Below are positions 22,851-32,727 of a stretch of DNA of 64,000 nucleotides, in pieces (position 1 is the stretch's first letter; each line of letters opens with the position of its first letter). A program made the position numbers and the translations under genes. The stretch comes from Cytospora piceicola (taxonomy: Eukaryota > Ascomycota > Sordariomycetes > Diaporthales > Cytosporaceae), in contig JALQBC010000011.1 of NCBI GenBank assembly GCA_023375675.1, positions 62,001 through 126,000 on the forward strand. The letters are read 5' to 3'. Under the pieces are notes generated by a model. The model saw only the letters and a list, made by a program, of their open reading frames with translations. It did not search any database and had not been told where the DNA came from.

Positions 22851-25415
22851 ATGGAACATTCTCTCCGTCTTGCCGCCGAAGACAGGATCCTATCTTGGTC
22901 CGATTCGAACATGGTCGGTGGCCTGGACTCGGACGTCCATCACTCCATGCTTCTTCCACAATCCCCTCCATGGTTGGATTCCCTCCAGCACCATCATCAT
23001 CACCACCACCACCACCACATCGACCCGGTCACGGCTACTACTGCCCTCACTCCCTCCTCGACTTCGACCTCGTCGCCGACTGCCATTCGCCACCCCCTGA
23101 ACGGCCAACTATCGCCTATTAGCACCGGCATGGACATGCCTTTAGGTCCCCATACCGACGATAGCGTGTGCTCATCCATGACAGAGTCGGCCATTGCTCC
23201 ACCCATGACACATTCCGAGTCTTCATCTTCCATCGCAGACTCCTGGAGTATGTCCTACGGAGAGTCCGCCGAGGACATCAACGTGACACATGTCGTGGCC
23301 GACCAGGACATGCACTGGGACCAAGGGTCAGACGAGGGCATGACGATCCCCAAGGTTGAGCCAATGGACGAGGACCTCCGACTTGACGAGATCAAGGAGG
23401 CGCCTTTGACCCCGGTTCTCAGCAATACTAGTCCGACATCAGCCCAGCCCAAGGCCAAGCGACCACGTGGCCGTCCCCGAAAACATCCACTGACCCCGAT
23501 TGTCACTACCAACAAGGTGACCAAGGGTCGCTCCAAGACGGGATGCCTCACTTGCAGGAAACGCAAGAAGAAGTGCGATGAAGCCAAACCTAGATGTATG
23601 TTAAGTGCTGGCCCTGATTTCCCCTGCCCGGATGGCACACTACATGTTCTTGATGTTCTGTGTCTCCGCCTTCCGAGACTCTTGCTAATGAGCTACAGGC
23701 TCGAACTGCGACAAGAACGCTGTTGTATGCGAGGGTTATCCGGAGAAACAGATCTGGAGAAGTGGCAAGGAGAGAGCTGCTGAAGGTACGGAGAGATCCT
23801 AGTCATTAACATCCGTGTGATCGAGTGCTGACGATCTCGCTCAGAACGTTCGAGCCATTCCCATTGCATGCCAGTGATTACCATGCAGCCCATCTTCCAT
23901 GGGCTAGAGAATGCAGAGGACATGATCTTCTGGAAGCACTACCATGCCCACCTAAGCACTGTTCTGACGGTCGAGGGCGAACACAAGAATGCGTTCAAGG
24001 ACCTTCTTATTCCTATTGCCACCAAGCACCAGGGCCTCATGCATTCCATCCTTGCTCTGTCCAGCAAGCACCTTGATTTCGAAACACCGTACGGGCTGAA
24101 GATACTCAAAGACAACCCACATACCAGTCTTGACGCGCTGCAACAGCGGTCTGACTATCACCACGAAAAGGCAATGGAGAAGTTCTACGAGGACATTGCC
24201 AGGTCAAGTCAGAATGCGGACAAGGATGACCCAGAGTACTCGACCATCCTGTCTGCTCGATATGGTCAAATGCTGTGCTTGCTGCTAGAGGCTCTGGCCG
24301 AAGGCAATCCTCGTGGTGAACACCGGGTTCACCTTGGGGGTTACCAGAGGCTGATCCAGCATTCGCCACCGGAGGATTCGGCATTCCTGGCCTTCATCAC
24401 GGAGTTCTTCCAATACCACATCTTTGCGGATGAGCTCCTCCGCTATCCGGACATGCACATCCCACGACTCGCATCGGAAGATTGGACACCTCTCACTCCC
24501 ATACATCCGCCTCGCCTACTGGGTGTTGCTGATGGCCTCTTCAACCATTTGTGCCAGATCACCTCACTCAGGAACACGATTAGGGCAAATATGGCTGCGG
24601 GTGTGGACCCTGCCGTCGACTACACAAGTCTGTACCGCGCGGCCGAGATCGATGCGGCCATCCGGGACTGGACACCATGTTGGCCACCAGGAGACAGCCG
24701 AGACCGGGTATCTCTGCTATACAAGCAGATGATGTGGGTGTACCTGTTCCGGACGATCTACCCACCGTCCCCCGTCTCACCAGCAACTTCGTCCTTGCAC
24801 CTTCTGCATAACTCCACCATCCTCGGCGGTGCGACTACGAACACGCCCCCAAGAACAACCAACAACAGCTGTGCCTCGTCGCCCTCCATGCGGCCGCGCA
24901 CATCTGCCTCAAACGCCCCTGTACTCCACGAACCTCAACCTCAACCCCAACCCCAACCCATCATCCGACGTCACACCATCGCCGACTACCACTTCTCTCA
25001 AATTCCTCCAGCGGCAGCAAGACAGCATCAGCATACATCCAGCTTGGACGAAGGCCGCCGCGTCACCCATTCCCCGCCCCCCTTCCGCCAACCTCGCGAC
25101 CACGACCCGCGCATCACCCTCGCCGTCAACGAGTCTCTCAATATCCTCGAGAGCTTCAAGCCCAGCGACCCCTCCCAGAAGCTACTACTCATCCCCTGTC
25201 TCGTGATCGGCACGGCTTGTTTCGCGCCCGAACAGCAGGAGCGGGTTCGATCCGCGGTGAGGACGGTCAAGGGTTACACGGGCATGAGGAATGCCGAGAG
25301 GGTCGCCGAGTTGCTCGAGGAAGTCTGGCGTTGTATGGACCGCGGCGAATGGGCGCGTGTTTGGGACTGGCAGGAGATCGCCAGGGGCATGGGATGTGAT
25401 GTTCTGTGCTCATGA
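22851..25415 (+). CDS. Zn2Cys6 transcription factor with AT-hook and fungal TF domain 2-like C-terminus
   Basis: Exons 22851-23595, 23699-23785 and 23845-25415 give 800 residues. The second exon repairs the zinc cluster: Cys232, 235, 242, 249, 252 and 259 form C-x2-C-x6-C-x6-C-x2-C-x6-C, with the fourth cysteine codon split by the first intron (T/GC). Just before it is an AT-hook core RGRPRKH (about 206-212), so DNA contact may extend into an A/T-rich minor groove. The N-terminus is Ser/Thr/Pro-rich and acidic, suggesting activation, with a run of ten His (47-56). The region from about 285 onward (beginning near MQPIFHGLENAEDMIFW) has the helical pattern of the fungal-specific transcription factor 2 family, interrupted by a low-complexity Gln/Pro insert. 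It is a nuclear regulator with unknown targets. The 10.7-kb upstream gap suggests complex control. Confidence 0.85.
22989..23018 (+). repeat. CAY run encoding ten histidines
   Basis: Ten consecutive CAC/CAT codons inside exon 1 of the Zn2Cys6 gene. Mixed codons argue for selection on the His run rather than pure slippage. Confidence 0.85.
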
Positions 25416-27579
25416 TCGCCAGTGGTGCGGCCATTCCCTCTCCCTAACTTCGAAGCCAGAGCGTGGCATGCGATGGAACCATTCTTCATCGACGTTTTGC
25501 CATTATCAATGCCTCTAGTCGGGATTAGGGCTCTTCTCTCCGAATTATACCCTCCATACCCTTGTCGAATTCCATCTCTCATCTCCCAAGAAGAGAGCAG
25601 AGTACAAGAGGGATGCATCCTTCGTTTCCTGTCCGGCTATTTTGGCAGCTGTTTCTTTTGTCTTCCTTTTTCTACGTTTTTGCTTGTCCAAGCCTATATC
25701 CCCGTCTCTCGTTGAGGCTTCATATACCCTGCTTTCGATTCTCATTGCCTCAGCGGTTGGCTGTTCTTCCTATCGTTACTGTCTTGCATCTTGGACAAAG
25801 GGTGGTCTTTTCTGGAAAGGGGTTTGCATCAATCGTTTCTGCATCTTGTCCAGCATCTATGGCGTCGTTTCTTGTGCCTCATTCTGGCCTTCTTAAAAGC
25901 GGGAGTTTGTCTGTTGTTTCCTTGTGGGTTCTGTGTTTTCTTCTTCTTTTCCATTTGGTTCTCTTTTTCCCTTTTTTTCTCTTCTTTTCTCTTTCCTCCT
26001 TCGTTTGGGGCACATCTTTGGAGAGTTTCTTACCTGGAAGTGGAGTTCTTATGTATCACAGCATGCCCCTCGGGCGGTGCGGGTTCCAGTCCGATCATCA
26101 GGGTATGGCGAAATACTGCTGTTTTTCTTAGCATTTTTGGGAGGCGCTGATAGAGAGTGGGCTGTGAGGGGGAAGCTTGATTTTGCATCTGGATTAGTTG
26201 TCGACTTTTTCTTTTTCAATGGAAATCCACCGGCTGCTCGGACTCGTTCCCGATGCTTGGCCGAAGACCAAACTCTTGCCTCCTTCCAAACCTCGACCTG
26301 CATTGTGACTTGAACAGCCCCGTTCCCTGATTGTTTGTAATGTGGGAACACAAACCACCATAGGATAGATGCCCGGGTACCAATCCGTGCCTGCTGATGT
26401 CGTCCTCACCGTCCATATCAGTGGTGCCGAGTTCTGGTAGGATGCAGGAATTGCGTAAGCGAGAGTAACTGTCAAGACTCGATGGTGAAGACCGAAATCC
26501 CTTTGGAACTAGACCCAGCCGAACTTGAAAATATAGTCCGGATTCTCGTAACCGACGGCTAACTTTAGCTCAGGCCGAGCTACGTCGGGGTGATCTGCCT
26601 CCCTCGAATCTTGGTGTATGAAGCACTAGAATTGGGCGAGGGCTCGGGTGGTTGACCAGAGGCGTTGTTTTCCTAGAAGCATGCGGTCAATATACAACAC
26701 TGGAACTCGGATATTCTAAATCATCATAGTGAGCCCTTGGCCGACATGAACACCGTCTGTCTAAGTTGTCATTGTTCCGCTTGTGGGTGTCCGAAAGGGG
26801 AACTGGCAACACTGGGCTATCAACGACTTTCTTGATTGCGATCTTGGCGTGAAAACAACCCTTACGAACATTTGATCACAATCCCAGACCAGACTTCATA
26901 TAGGCCAGGGAACGAAAGTGAGAATGAAGCAAGACAGAAAAGAAGAAATACAAGAGGACGAGACCCTCAGCAATTGAAATTCCCGCCATCCGTCTCCTAT
27001 ATACCTCATGCAAAGCCCGGTGCCCCTTCGATAGATGGATGGCTCAGAGATGTCCAGCTCATTATGACAGGCATCAGGGGAAGACTAATCAGCACTTCCG
27101 AAAGGGTGTCAGCGCCACTTTACTGTGTGCTGGCAGTGTGGCCCTGCAGCTGTTGTGTCACCACCCATAGCCAGCGAGTGTGTGTGCGGCATATTCCAAG
27201 AGCCAAGACGGCGACATGAGAGTTCTGCTTTGGGAAGGTCATCATTGCCGTCTCTGACCGATACTATGGAGCGATTCGGTGTATCCAATGGGGTGAAATG
27301 ATGGTCGATGCTGTGCCATATGATATGATCTTACTTGAGCTCCTCCTCGGGACTCCACTCGCAATGGGACAAGGTCTCCCTCATCCTCCTTCTCTAGATA
27401 CCATGACACCCCCCTCAAAGGTACTGTACCCGACAAAGATATATCGGATGGCTGGCTCCAGGGTGGGCTCGGAGTCCGACGTTTAATATAGTGGCACACC
27501 AGGATAGCATGTCGTGATATAGCTGACATTGATAGGCTCATATTGAGGGTGCTCTGACATAACCACTGCACATATAGCG
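25416..27579. other. convergent intergenic region, nothing recognised
   Basis: About 2.2 kb between the stop codons of the Zn2Cys6 gene and the alpha-glucuronidase gene. T-rich tracts near 25660-26000 fit a 3' untranslated region. No frame shows a family resemblance. Confidence 0.5.
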
Positions 27580-30105
27580 CTAGTCCACGATGCCCTGGGG
27601 TAAGAGACTGATATAGTCCAATGGAGCAGCCTCGATGCCGTCCGGTGTGCCAACAACCCTCATCACATCCCCCTTCTTCACACTTACACCCTTGAACGTG
27701 ACCCTCGTTGCCGAAGACTCATCCACAGCCGATGATAGTGCATGTCCCAAGTTGTCTTCCATATCGCCGATCCAGCTGCCTATCGATCTGTCGTTAAGAA
27801 AAGCTTTCCAATGCGCCCGTCCTCCAATCATGTCAAAGTAATTCACTGCAAGGTCATATAACCCACCATCTAACTGTACAGTGGTCCTCGCTGTCCCTGC
27901 AGTGTCGTTACTTATGGTCATAATCCCCTTGTATCCAGACGCAGCCTCGAACGGGACCACATCCACAACCTCGTACCCATCCAACTCCATGTCCTCCGCC
28001 TCGATTCGGTAAGGATGGTTCATGACTCTCCCATTCTCGTCTGGAATGGACGTCAGGTTGAAGAAGTAGTTATTGATCGCATCCCTCCAGACCAGCGAGT
28101 GCCCCGCCTGGTAGACTTGTCTGACCAGAACATCATCGTACCTCTCCTCGTCGATCCCTCGCTCGCCCCTGAGCGACTCCCACATGGGCACGAACCCTTG
28201 GGCAGTCTCGGCGCCGTCATAGTGCGCGTCGTAGAAGTGCTGAATGACCGTCTTGCCGGACTTGAGCCGCGTGGTCCAGTTGACATGGTGGAACCACAGC
28301 AAGAGATCGTCCGGTGTCGTCTCCGGGTTCTCGTACATCTCGTAGACCTCGTGTGGGTACTGCCCACTGTATCCAGTGCCGTTCCCTGTACCGTTCCAGA
28401 CTGTTCTATCCATCCCGACCATATAAGCATCCGCACGCGTCCACTGGCCCCAACCATTCCCGTCTTGGGACTGTGGTGTCGGGCCGTAGTGGTTGCCCAC
28501 GATATTAGTGAGTGTTTGGATGCCCAAGTTGCCGGTGTAATTCTCGTACGCCGGCCACGAAAGCATTGACATCTTCGCAATGGTGTCGACGACTCTCTTC
28601 TCGGAGCTGAAGGTCAGTCGGATCCAGTCCTCGAGGATAGCCTCGGGTTCCTCCGTAGGATCCCACGCGAGCCGGCCGTATGCGTAGAGATTCGACATGG
28701 CGAGATGGCTTCCCAGCCACGTGGCGTTCGTCCCAACATTCACAACAGCCGCGGAACCTGAAAGCGTCCGGTTGAAACGGCGTCCACCTATGATGTCCCG
28801 GACATAGGAAGTGTGGTTGTCCACGCGTAGGTCGAAGTCGAGGACCGTCTTCCACAGAGGCGGGAGGTAGACAAGGTGGCACTGCTGGCCGAGGTATTCC
28901 TGAGCAACCTCTAGCTCGATGGCAACGTTCGTCTGAAGCAGGTTTGCGAATAGGGGCGACGTAGGCTCTCGGACTTGGAAGTCGATGGGCCCATATTTAA
29001 TTTGCACCACGACGTTCTCGTCGAACTGCCCGTCGAGAGGCTTGAAGAAATCAACTGCAGCCTTGGCGCGGTCGTCTGTCCAGACAGCCTCGTCGAGCTG
29101 GTCGTACACGAAGGCCCGATACATAACGATCCCGCCATGAGGCTGCAGCGATTTGGCGAAGAGGTTGGCGCCGTCGGCGAGGGTGCGGTTGTACGTGAGA
29201 GGTCCGGGCTGTCCTTCAGAGTTGGCTTTGACGAGGTAGCCGGCAAGGTCGGGGACAGTCTGGTATATCTCGTTTGTCTTGTTCGTCCACCACTTGACGA
29301 CCTCCGGGGCCAGAGGATCAAAGGTGCCGAGGGTCGCGTTCGGTGAGGCGAAGTTGAGCGATATCCCAACTTGTACGCCGTATGGGCGCATGGCATCAGC
29401 CACTCGTCCTAGACCTTTGATATTCGTTGCGTTGAGGAGGTCGACGTCGGCGTTGACGTTGTTGATGATAATGCCATTGAGTCTGACTGAGGCCATGAGG
29501 CGGGCGTAGTCGACCACTCTTGTTAAGTCGTCCACCACGATGCCATCCCTGAAAAATATGGACGCACCGCCATAGCCCCTTTCGATGCTACCATCAAGGT
29601 TATCCCACTGGTTTATCCAACGGATTGGCTGGTTTGGGTTGCTGGCATATGCGACTTCAGAGAAGTTCCCCTGGGCTAGCATTGACAGATATTCAAAGGC
29701 ACCATAGAGAGCACCACGCTCGTCGAGTCCGAGGATCAGGACATTTCCATCCGTCGTGCTTAGCCAAAAGCCATCCTGCTTGAGATTCGGGACCGTTCCT
29801 AACACGCCTCCGGACTGAACGTAGCCATTGATAGTGGCAACTGTGACTGTTGATCCCTCTTTGCACACTTCGTTGGTTGTTTTCACTTCATTGCCGAGAA
29901 TTCTCTTGATACCTTTCTTCAGCTCAAACCCAGCAGTATAGACTGGACTGGTCTTGGTGGAGTTTAGGACTACTATAGTCAACGGTATAATGGCCTCATG
30001 GTTCGTAATTTCCGGAATTGGAGCATACCGTAGCCAGGCATCCAAGCCACTCTCAGCGATGACAAAGCTGGAGAAAAACAAGACCAAGAGCTCAAGCAGC
30101 ATCAT
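27580..30105 (-). CDS. aguA: secreted alpha-glucuronidase, GH67
   Basis: Intronless gene for a GH67 enzyme that releases 4-O-methyl-D-glucuronic acid from the non-reducing end of xylo-oligosaccharides outside the cell. From the ATG at 30105 it has 841 residues, the usual fungal length; an in-frame ATG at 30150 would put 15 polar residues ahead of the signal peptide, so 30105 is preferred. Signal peptide: MMLLELLVLFFSSFVIAES. The catalytic barrel includes NSEGQPGP (Glu about 297, the likely general acid), KYGPIDFQ (Asp about 375) and ELEVAQEYLG (Glu about 397-403). By alignment from memory the last two should hold the general-base pair; exact assignment needs an alignment. Many N-glycosylation sequons are present. 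A divergent SDR gene lies 1.3 kb upstream, and GGCTAA elements precede the gene. Identification is very secure. Confidence 0.95.
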   Translation of the reverse strand: MMLLELLVLFFSSFVIAESGLDAWLRYAPIPEITNHEAIIPLTIVVLNSTKTSPVYTAGFELKKGIKRILGNEVKTTNEVCKEGSTVTVATINGYVQSGGVLGTVPNLKQDGFWLSTTDGNVLILGLDERGALYGAFEYLSMLAQGNFSEVAYASNPNQPIRWINQWDNLDGSIERGYGGASIFFRDGIVVDDLTRVVDYARLMASVRLNGIIINNVNADVDLLNATNIKGLGRVADAMRPYGVQVGISLNFASPNATLGTFDPLAPEVVKWWTNKTNEIYQTVPDLAGYLVKANSEGQPGPLTYNRTLADGANLFAKSLQPHGGIVMYRAFVYDQLDEAVWTDDRAKAAVDFFKPLDGQFDENVVVQIKYGPIDFQVREPTSPLFANLLQTNVAIELEVAQEYLGQQCHLVYLPPLWKTVLDFDLRVDNHTSYVRDIIGGRRFNRTLSGSAAVVNVGTNATWLGSHLAMSNLYAYGRLAWDPTEEPEAILEDWIRLTFSSEKRVVDTIAKMSMLSWPAYENYTGNLGIQTLTNIVGNHYGPTPQSQDGNGWGQWTRADAYMVGMDRTVWNGTGNGTGYSGQYPHEVYEMYENPETTPDDLLLWFHHVNWTTRLKSGKTVIQHFYDAHYDGAETAQGFVPMWESLRGERGIDEERYDDVLVRQVYQAGHSLVWRDAINNYFFNLTSIPDENGRVMNHPYRIEAEDMELDGYEVVDVVPFEAASGYKGIMTISNDTAGTARTTVQLDGGLYDLAVNYFDMIGGRAHWKAFLNDRSIGSWIGDMEDNLGHALSSAVDESSATRVTFKGVSVKKGDVMRVVGTPDGIEAAPLDYISLLPQGIVD

Positions 30106-30285
30106 GAAGTGCGAATAAGGGCGATGGACAGGGTAGGGGACATAGGACAATGTGAGCCTCGGCGGGAGTATTCAGATCAACAATATGGCATAGCGTATGC
30201 TAATTATCCTCCAGAGAGTGAGCCTAGATACCGAAATATTCGCCGATATCCCCATGCAAGAACGGCTACATATACTCTAATAGTT

Positions 30286-30291
30286 CCCCGC
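30286..30291 (-). promoter_or_regulatory. CreA-type GC box (GCGGGG on minus strand)
   Basis: Matches the CreA carbon-repressor consensus SYGGRG on the strand of the alpha-glucuronidase, about 180 bp upstream of its start. A six-base match is weak alone, but a second one lies at 30399. Confidence 0.4.
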
Positions 30292-30378
30292 ACTGCATAT
30301 CTTCCCTTCTTCATGTTTCGGTGGTAAGAAGACCGAAATAAATCTACCCATTATTAGTGCCAAGTAGGTCCACTTCTA

Positions 30379-30384
30379 TTAGCC
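30379..30384 (-). promoter_or_regulatory. XlnR/Xyr1-type GGCTAA element
   Basis: GGCTAA on the minus strand, about 275 bp upstream of the alpha-glucuronidase start and in the same orientation as the gene. XlnR/Xyr1 sites of this core control xylanolytic genes, alpha-glucuronidase included, in Aspergillus and Trichoderma. Confidence 0.5.
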
Positions 30385-30398
30385 ACCTCCACCTGGTT

Positions 30399-30404
30399 GC
30401 GGGG
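30399..30404 (+). promoter_or_regulatory. CreA-type GC box (GCGGGG)
   Basis: A second SYGGRG match, 15 bp from the nearer GGCTAA element. Paired CreA sites are typical of functional carbon-repressed fungal promoters. Confidence 0.4.
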
Positions 30405-30500
30405 AGGACGCAGTCTACCTCATGAAGAGAGATGGGGTAGGCCAAACGTATGTATATATGCTCCTGGTATCATTCCCATGAATGCTTTTTGTTCCTGTAA

Positions 30501-30506
30501 TTAGCC
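30501..30506 (-). promoter_or_regulatory. second XlnR/Xyr1-type GGCTAA element
   Basis: GGCTAA within AGGCTAAT on the minus strand, about 396 bp upstream of the alpha-glucuronidase start. Confidence 0.45.
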
Positions 30507-31281
30507 TAAAGTCACACTTCAGCGAAAGCTACTATGCAAGCCATCTCTTTGGCTGAAGCTTCTCAAAAGCCTTAGACACCCTCAGACCCAACCAACATTC
30601 CAACTAACAACATGTGTTCTCCCAATATCACCGAGCTTACCCGGGAGGGCGTTTGCCTTGCCCGCCCCTCCCAGCGAGCCAACTGCTTGCCAGGGTGATA
30701 AGCAGGTGACGACCTGCTTCATCACCCAGCTGCTACAGACCAAGAACAACGACCGATGGTATTCATATTTGACTGGGAGCTTTCAAGGCCAATTATGAGC
30801 TGCCGAGGAAGCCTTGGGTTCGGCAACTTGGAAAGATCCCATATGACAATGAGATTCAGAGGCACGGCAAAGTCTGTCTTCCAACAATATGTACTCACAC
30901 TGATGGGAATTCAGATGCCGAGCCTGGGCTGTTCTGCTTATATGGTGGGAGATACACCATCTCATCGGTGCCACTGATGACGGGCTAATACGCTCAATTT
31001 TAAGGCTGTGTTCATGGAGATCAATTCTGTAGGTCACAAAGGTTGGGTCAGAAGAGCGAACTTGTCCTTCTGTCAAATATGTAATCAAATGAGAAAAAGT
31101 CCAGCCCCAGAAAAAGGCAGCTTGACGTGTTGAGCGGCTGATCCACCCCAGGTTTGGCACTAACCTCCTCTCGTATTCCACGAAGAGCACGGAATTCTCA
31201 TTCCTCCGCGGGCGTCATCAAATCCATATCATGGAACAATGGTTCAATGGAATATACTCGTGCACGCTCGCCTCCGACGGG

Positions 31282-31288
31282 TATATAA
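31282..31288 (+). promoter_or_regulatory. TATA box of the SDR gene
   Basis: TATATAA 123 bp before the SDR start codon. That distance fits a short leader of roughly 90 nt. Confidence 0.5.
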
Positions 31289-31410
31289 GAGAGACAGAAG
31301 GGCCTTGATTTCCTCGTCTCAGCAAACCATTATGCCCACACATTCCATCAAATAAACATTGAACCCTCCCTGGTTGCTCTCCCTTCACGCACACGCACCG
31401 CAACGCTAAA

Positions 31411-32512
31411 ATGGTGGGCCTTGACAAGATCCAATCATCCAACGACCAAGTCCCCACGGCCTACCCTGATGGCCTAGTTGCCGTATTCGCCGGCGCGACA
31501 GCAGGCATCGGCGAGACATCACTGAGAGAGTTCGCACGACACATTCCCAAGCCTCGAATCTACATCATCGGACGTTCAGAGGAAGCATGTGACCGGCTCG
31601 ATGCCGACTTGAAGCAAGTCAACCCGGAGGGCCAGTACAACTTCATCAGATCGGATGTCAGTCTACTTCGCAACGTCGATGATGTCTGCAGACAGATAAG
31701 CAGCAAGGAGAAGGCCATCAACGTATTGTTCATGAGCCAGGGGACCCTAAATTTCAGCAAAAGCACGTACAGTCCATACCCCGTTTGCCAACATCCGGTT
31801 CCTCTTCACTAACGCTCATCCAGAGACGGAAGAAGGCCTGGGGTATCTCATGGGCGTGACCTACTTCGGCCGCCTCCGAATGGCCCTTAACCTGCTTCCC
31901 CTGCTCCAAAGAGCAACCGGACCCCGGCGCGTCGTGTCTAGCTTCGCGGCCACCAAGGAGGGGAGCCTCTATGAGGATGACTGGCAGGGCACAAAGGGCA
32001 AGATTCCAATGACAGGCGCCCGCGGCCACGCTTCTGCGATGATGACACTAGGGCTGGGGGCACTGGCGAAGGGAGCCCCTGATGTATCCTTTATACATGC
32101 TTTCCCCGGAAGTGTGAAGACAAATCTCATCAGGGGTGATGAGGGTCCGGTGATGCAGGTAATGAAGTACGTCTTCAAGGTCACGGGCTTCCTTCGTAGC
32201 AGTTCGTTTACCCCGCTTGAAGAGGTCGGCGAGAGGCACACTTTCTACTGCACCAGTGCGAGATTTCCTCCTCGCATTGGGGGCGGTGATCAAGGCACGT
32301 CGGGCATCGCTCTGCCTTCAGGGGTCAGCGTTGCCAGGGGTGTAGATGGCGAGGTCGGAAGTGGAGTGTACTCCGTTGATACGTACGGGGAAACTGCCGA
32401 CGCAGCAGTTGAGAAATTGCTTGCGAATCATGAGCGGAGTGGCGCCGCGGAGAGAATGTGGGCTTATACGGAGTCCGAGTGGAAGAGAGTGACTGGTTCA
32501 GTCTCCATATAG
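31411..32512 (+). CDS. short-chain dehydrogenase/reductase-like protein; intron frame problem
   Basis: NAD(P)-binding Rossmann protein of about 349 residues. It has the GATAGIGE nucleotide loop (about residues 28-35), a first-strand IYIIGRS segment and a C-terminal YCTSARFPP block. This matches a fungal SDR-like family common near secondary-metabolism and catabolic genes. No YxxxK catalytic pair is visible; where it should be, the protein reads ARGHASAMM. I believe this absence is shared by the family, so catalysis may be altered. Two frames, 31411 to about 31771 and 31824-32512, clearly belong together. The best-looking intron (GTACAG at 31767 to CAG at 31823, branch CACTAAC) shifts the frame. 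An in-frame join needs the weak donor GTCCAT at 31772. Either splicing is non-canonical or there is a 1-nt indel. It is divergent from the alpha-glucuronidase gene. Confidence 0.72.
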
Positions 32513-32727
32513 CTTTCTAGATATAGCTTTCATATTGCAAGGGGATCATTGTTGTTATTTCTTAGCAAAAAATCATGAATACCTGGAAGATTAAAGTTTC
32601 TTCGGCATCAATGTCGCGTGACAATGTGGCTTTCTTCTCGGAACTGAACCTGGTTCATTCCACCTAGTAGCGGGGAAAGGCAATAGGTATCGACCTAAGA
32701 GAAATATATACAGTCACAAGTAAAGCC

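Noticed and set aside
22391..23122. 243-codon plus-strand frame overlapping the Zn2Cys6 start
   Set aside because: It starts from a non-ATG codon, is composed of Pro/Ser/His-rich sequence from a pyrimidine-rich leader, and overlaps exon 1 of a well-supported gene in another frame.
25240..25256. tRNA B-box-like sequence GGTTCGATCC
   Set aside because: It lies inside the Zn2Cys6 coding exon, and no A box or cloverleaf is found at a suitable distance.
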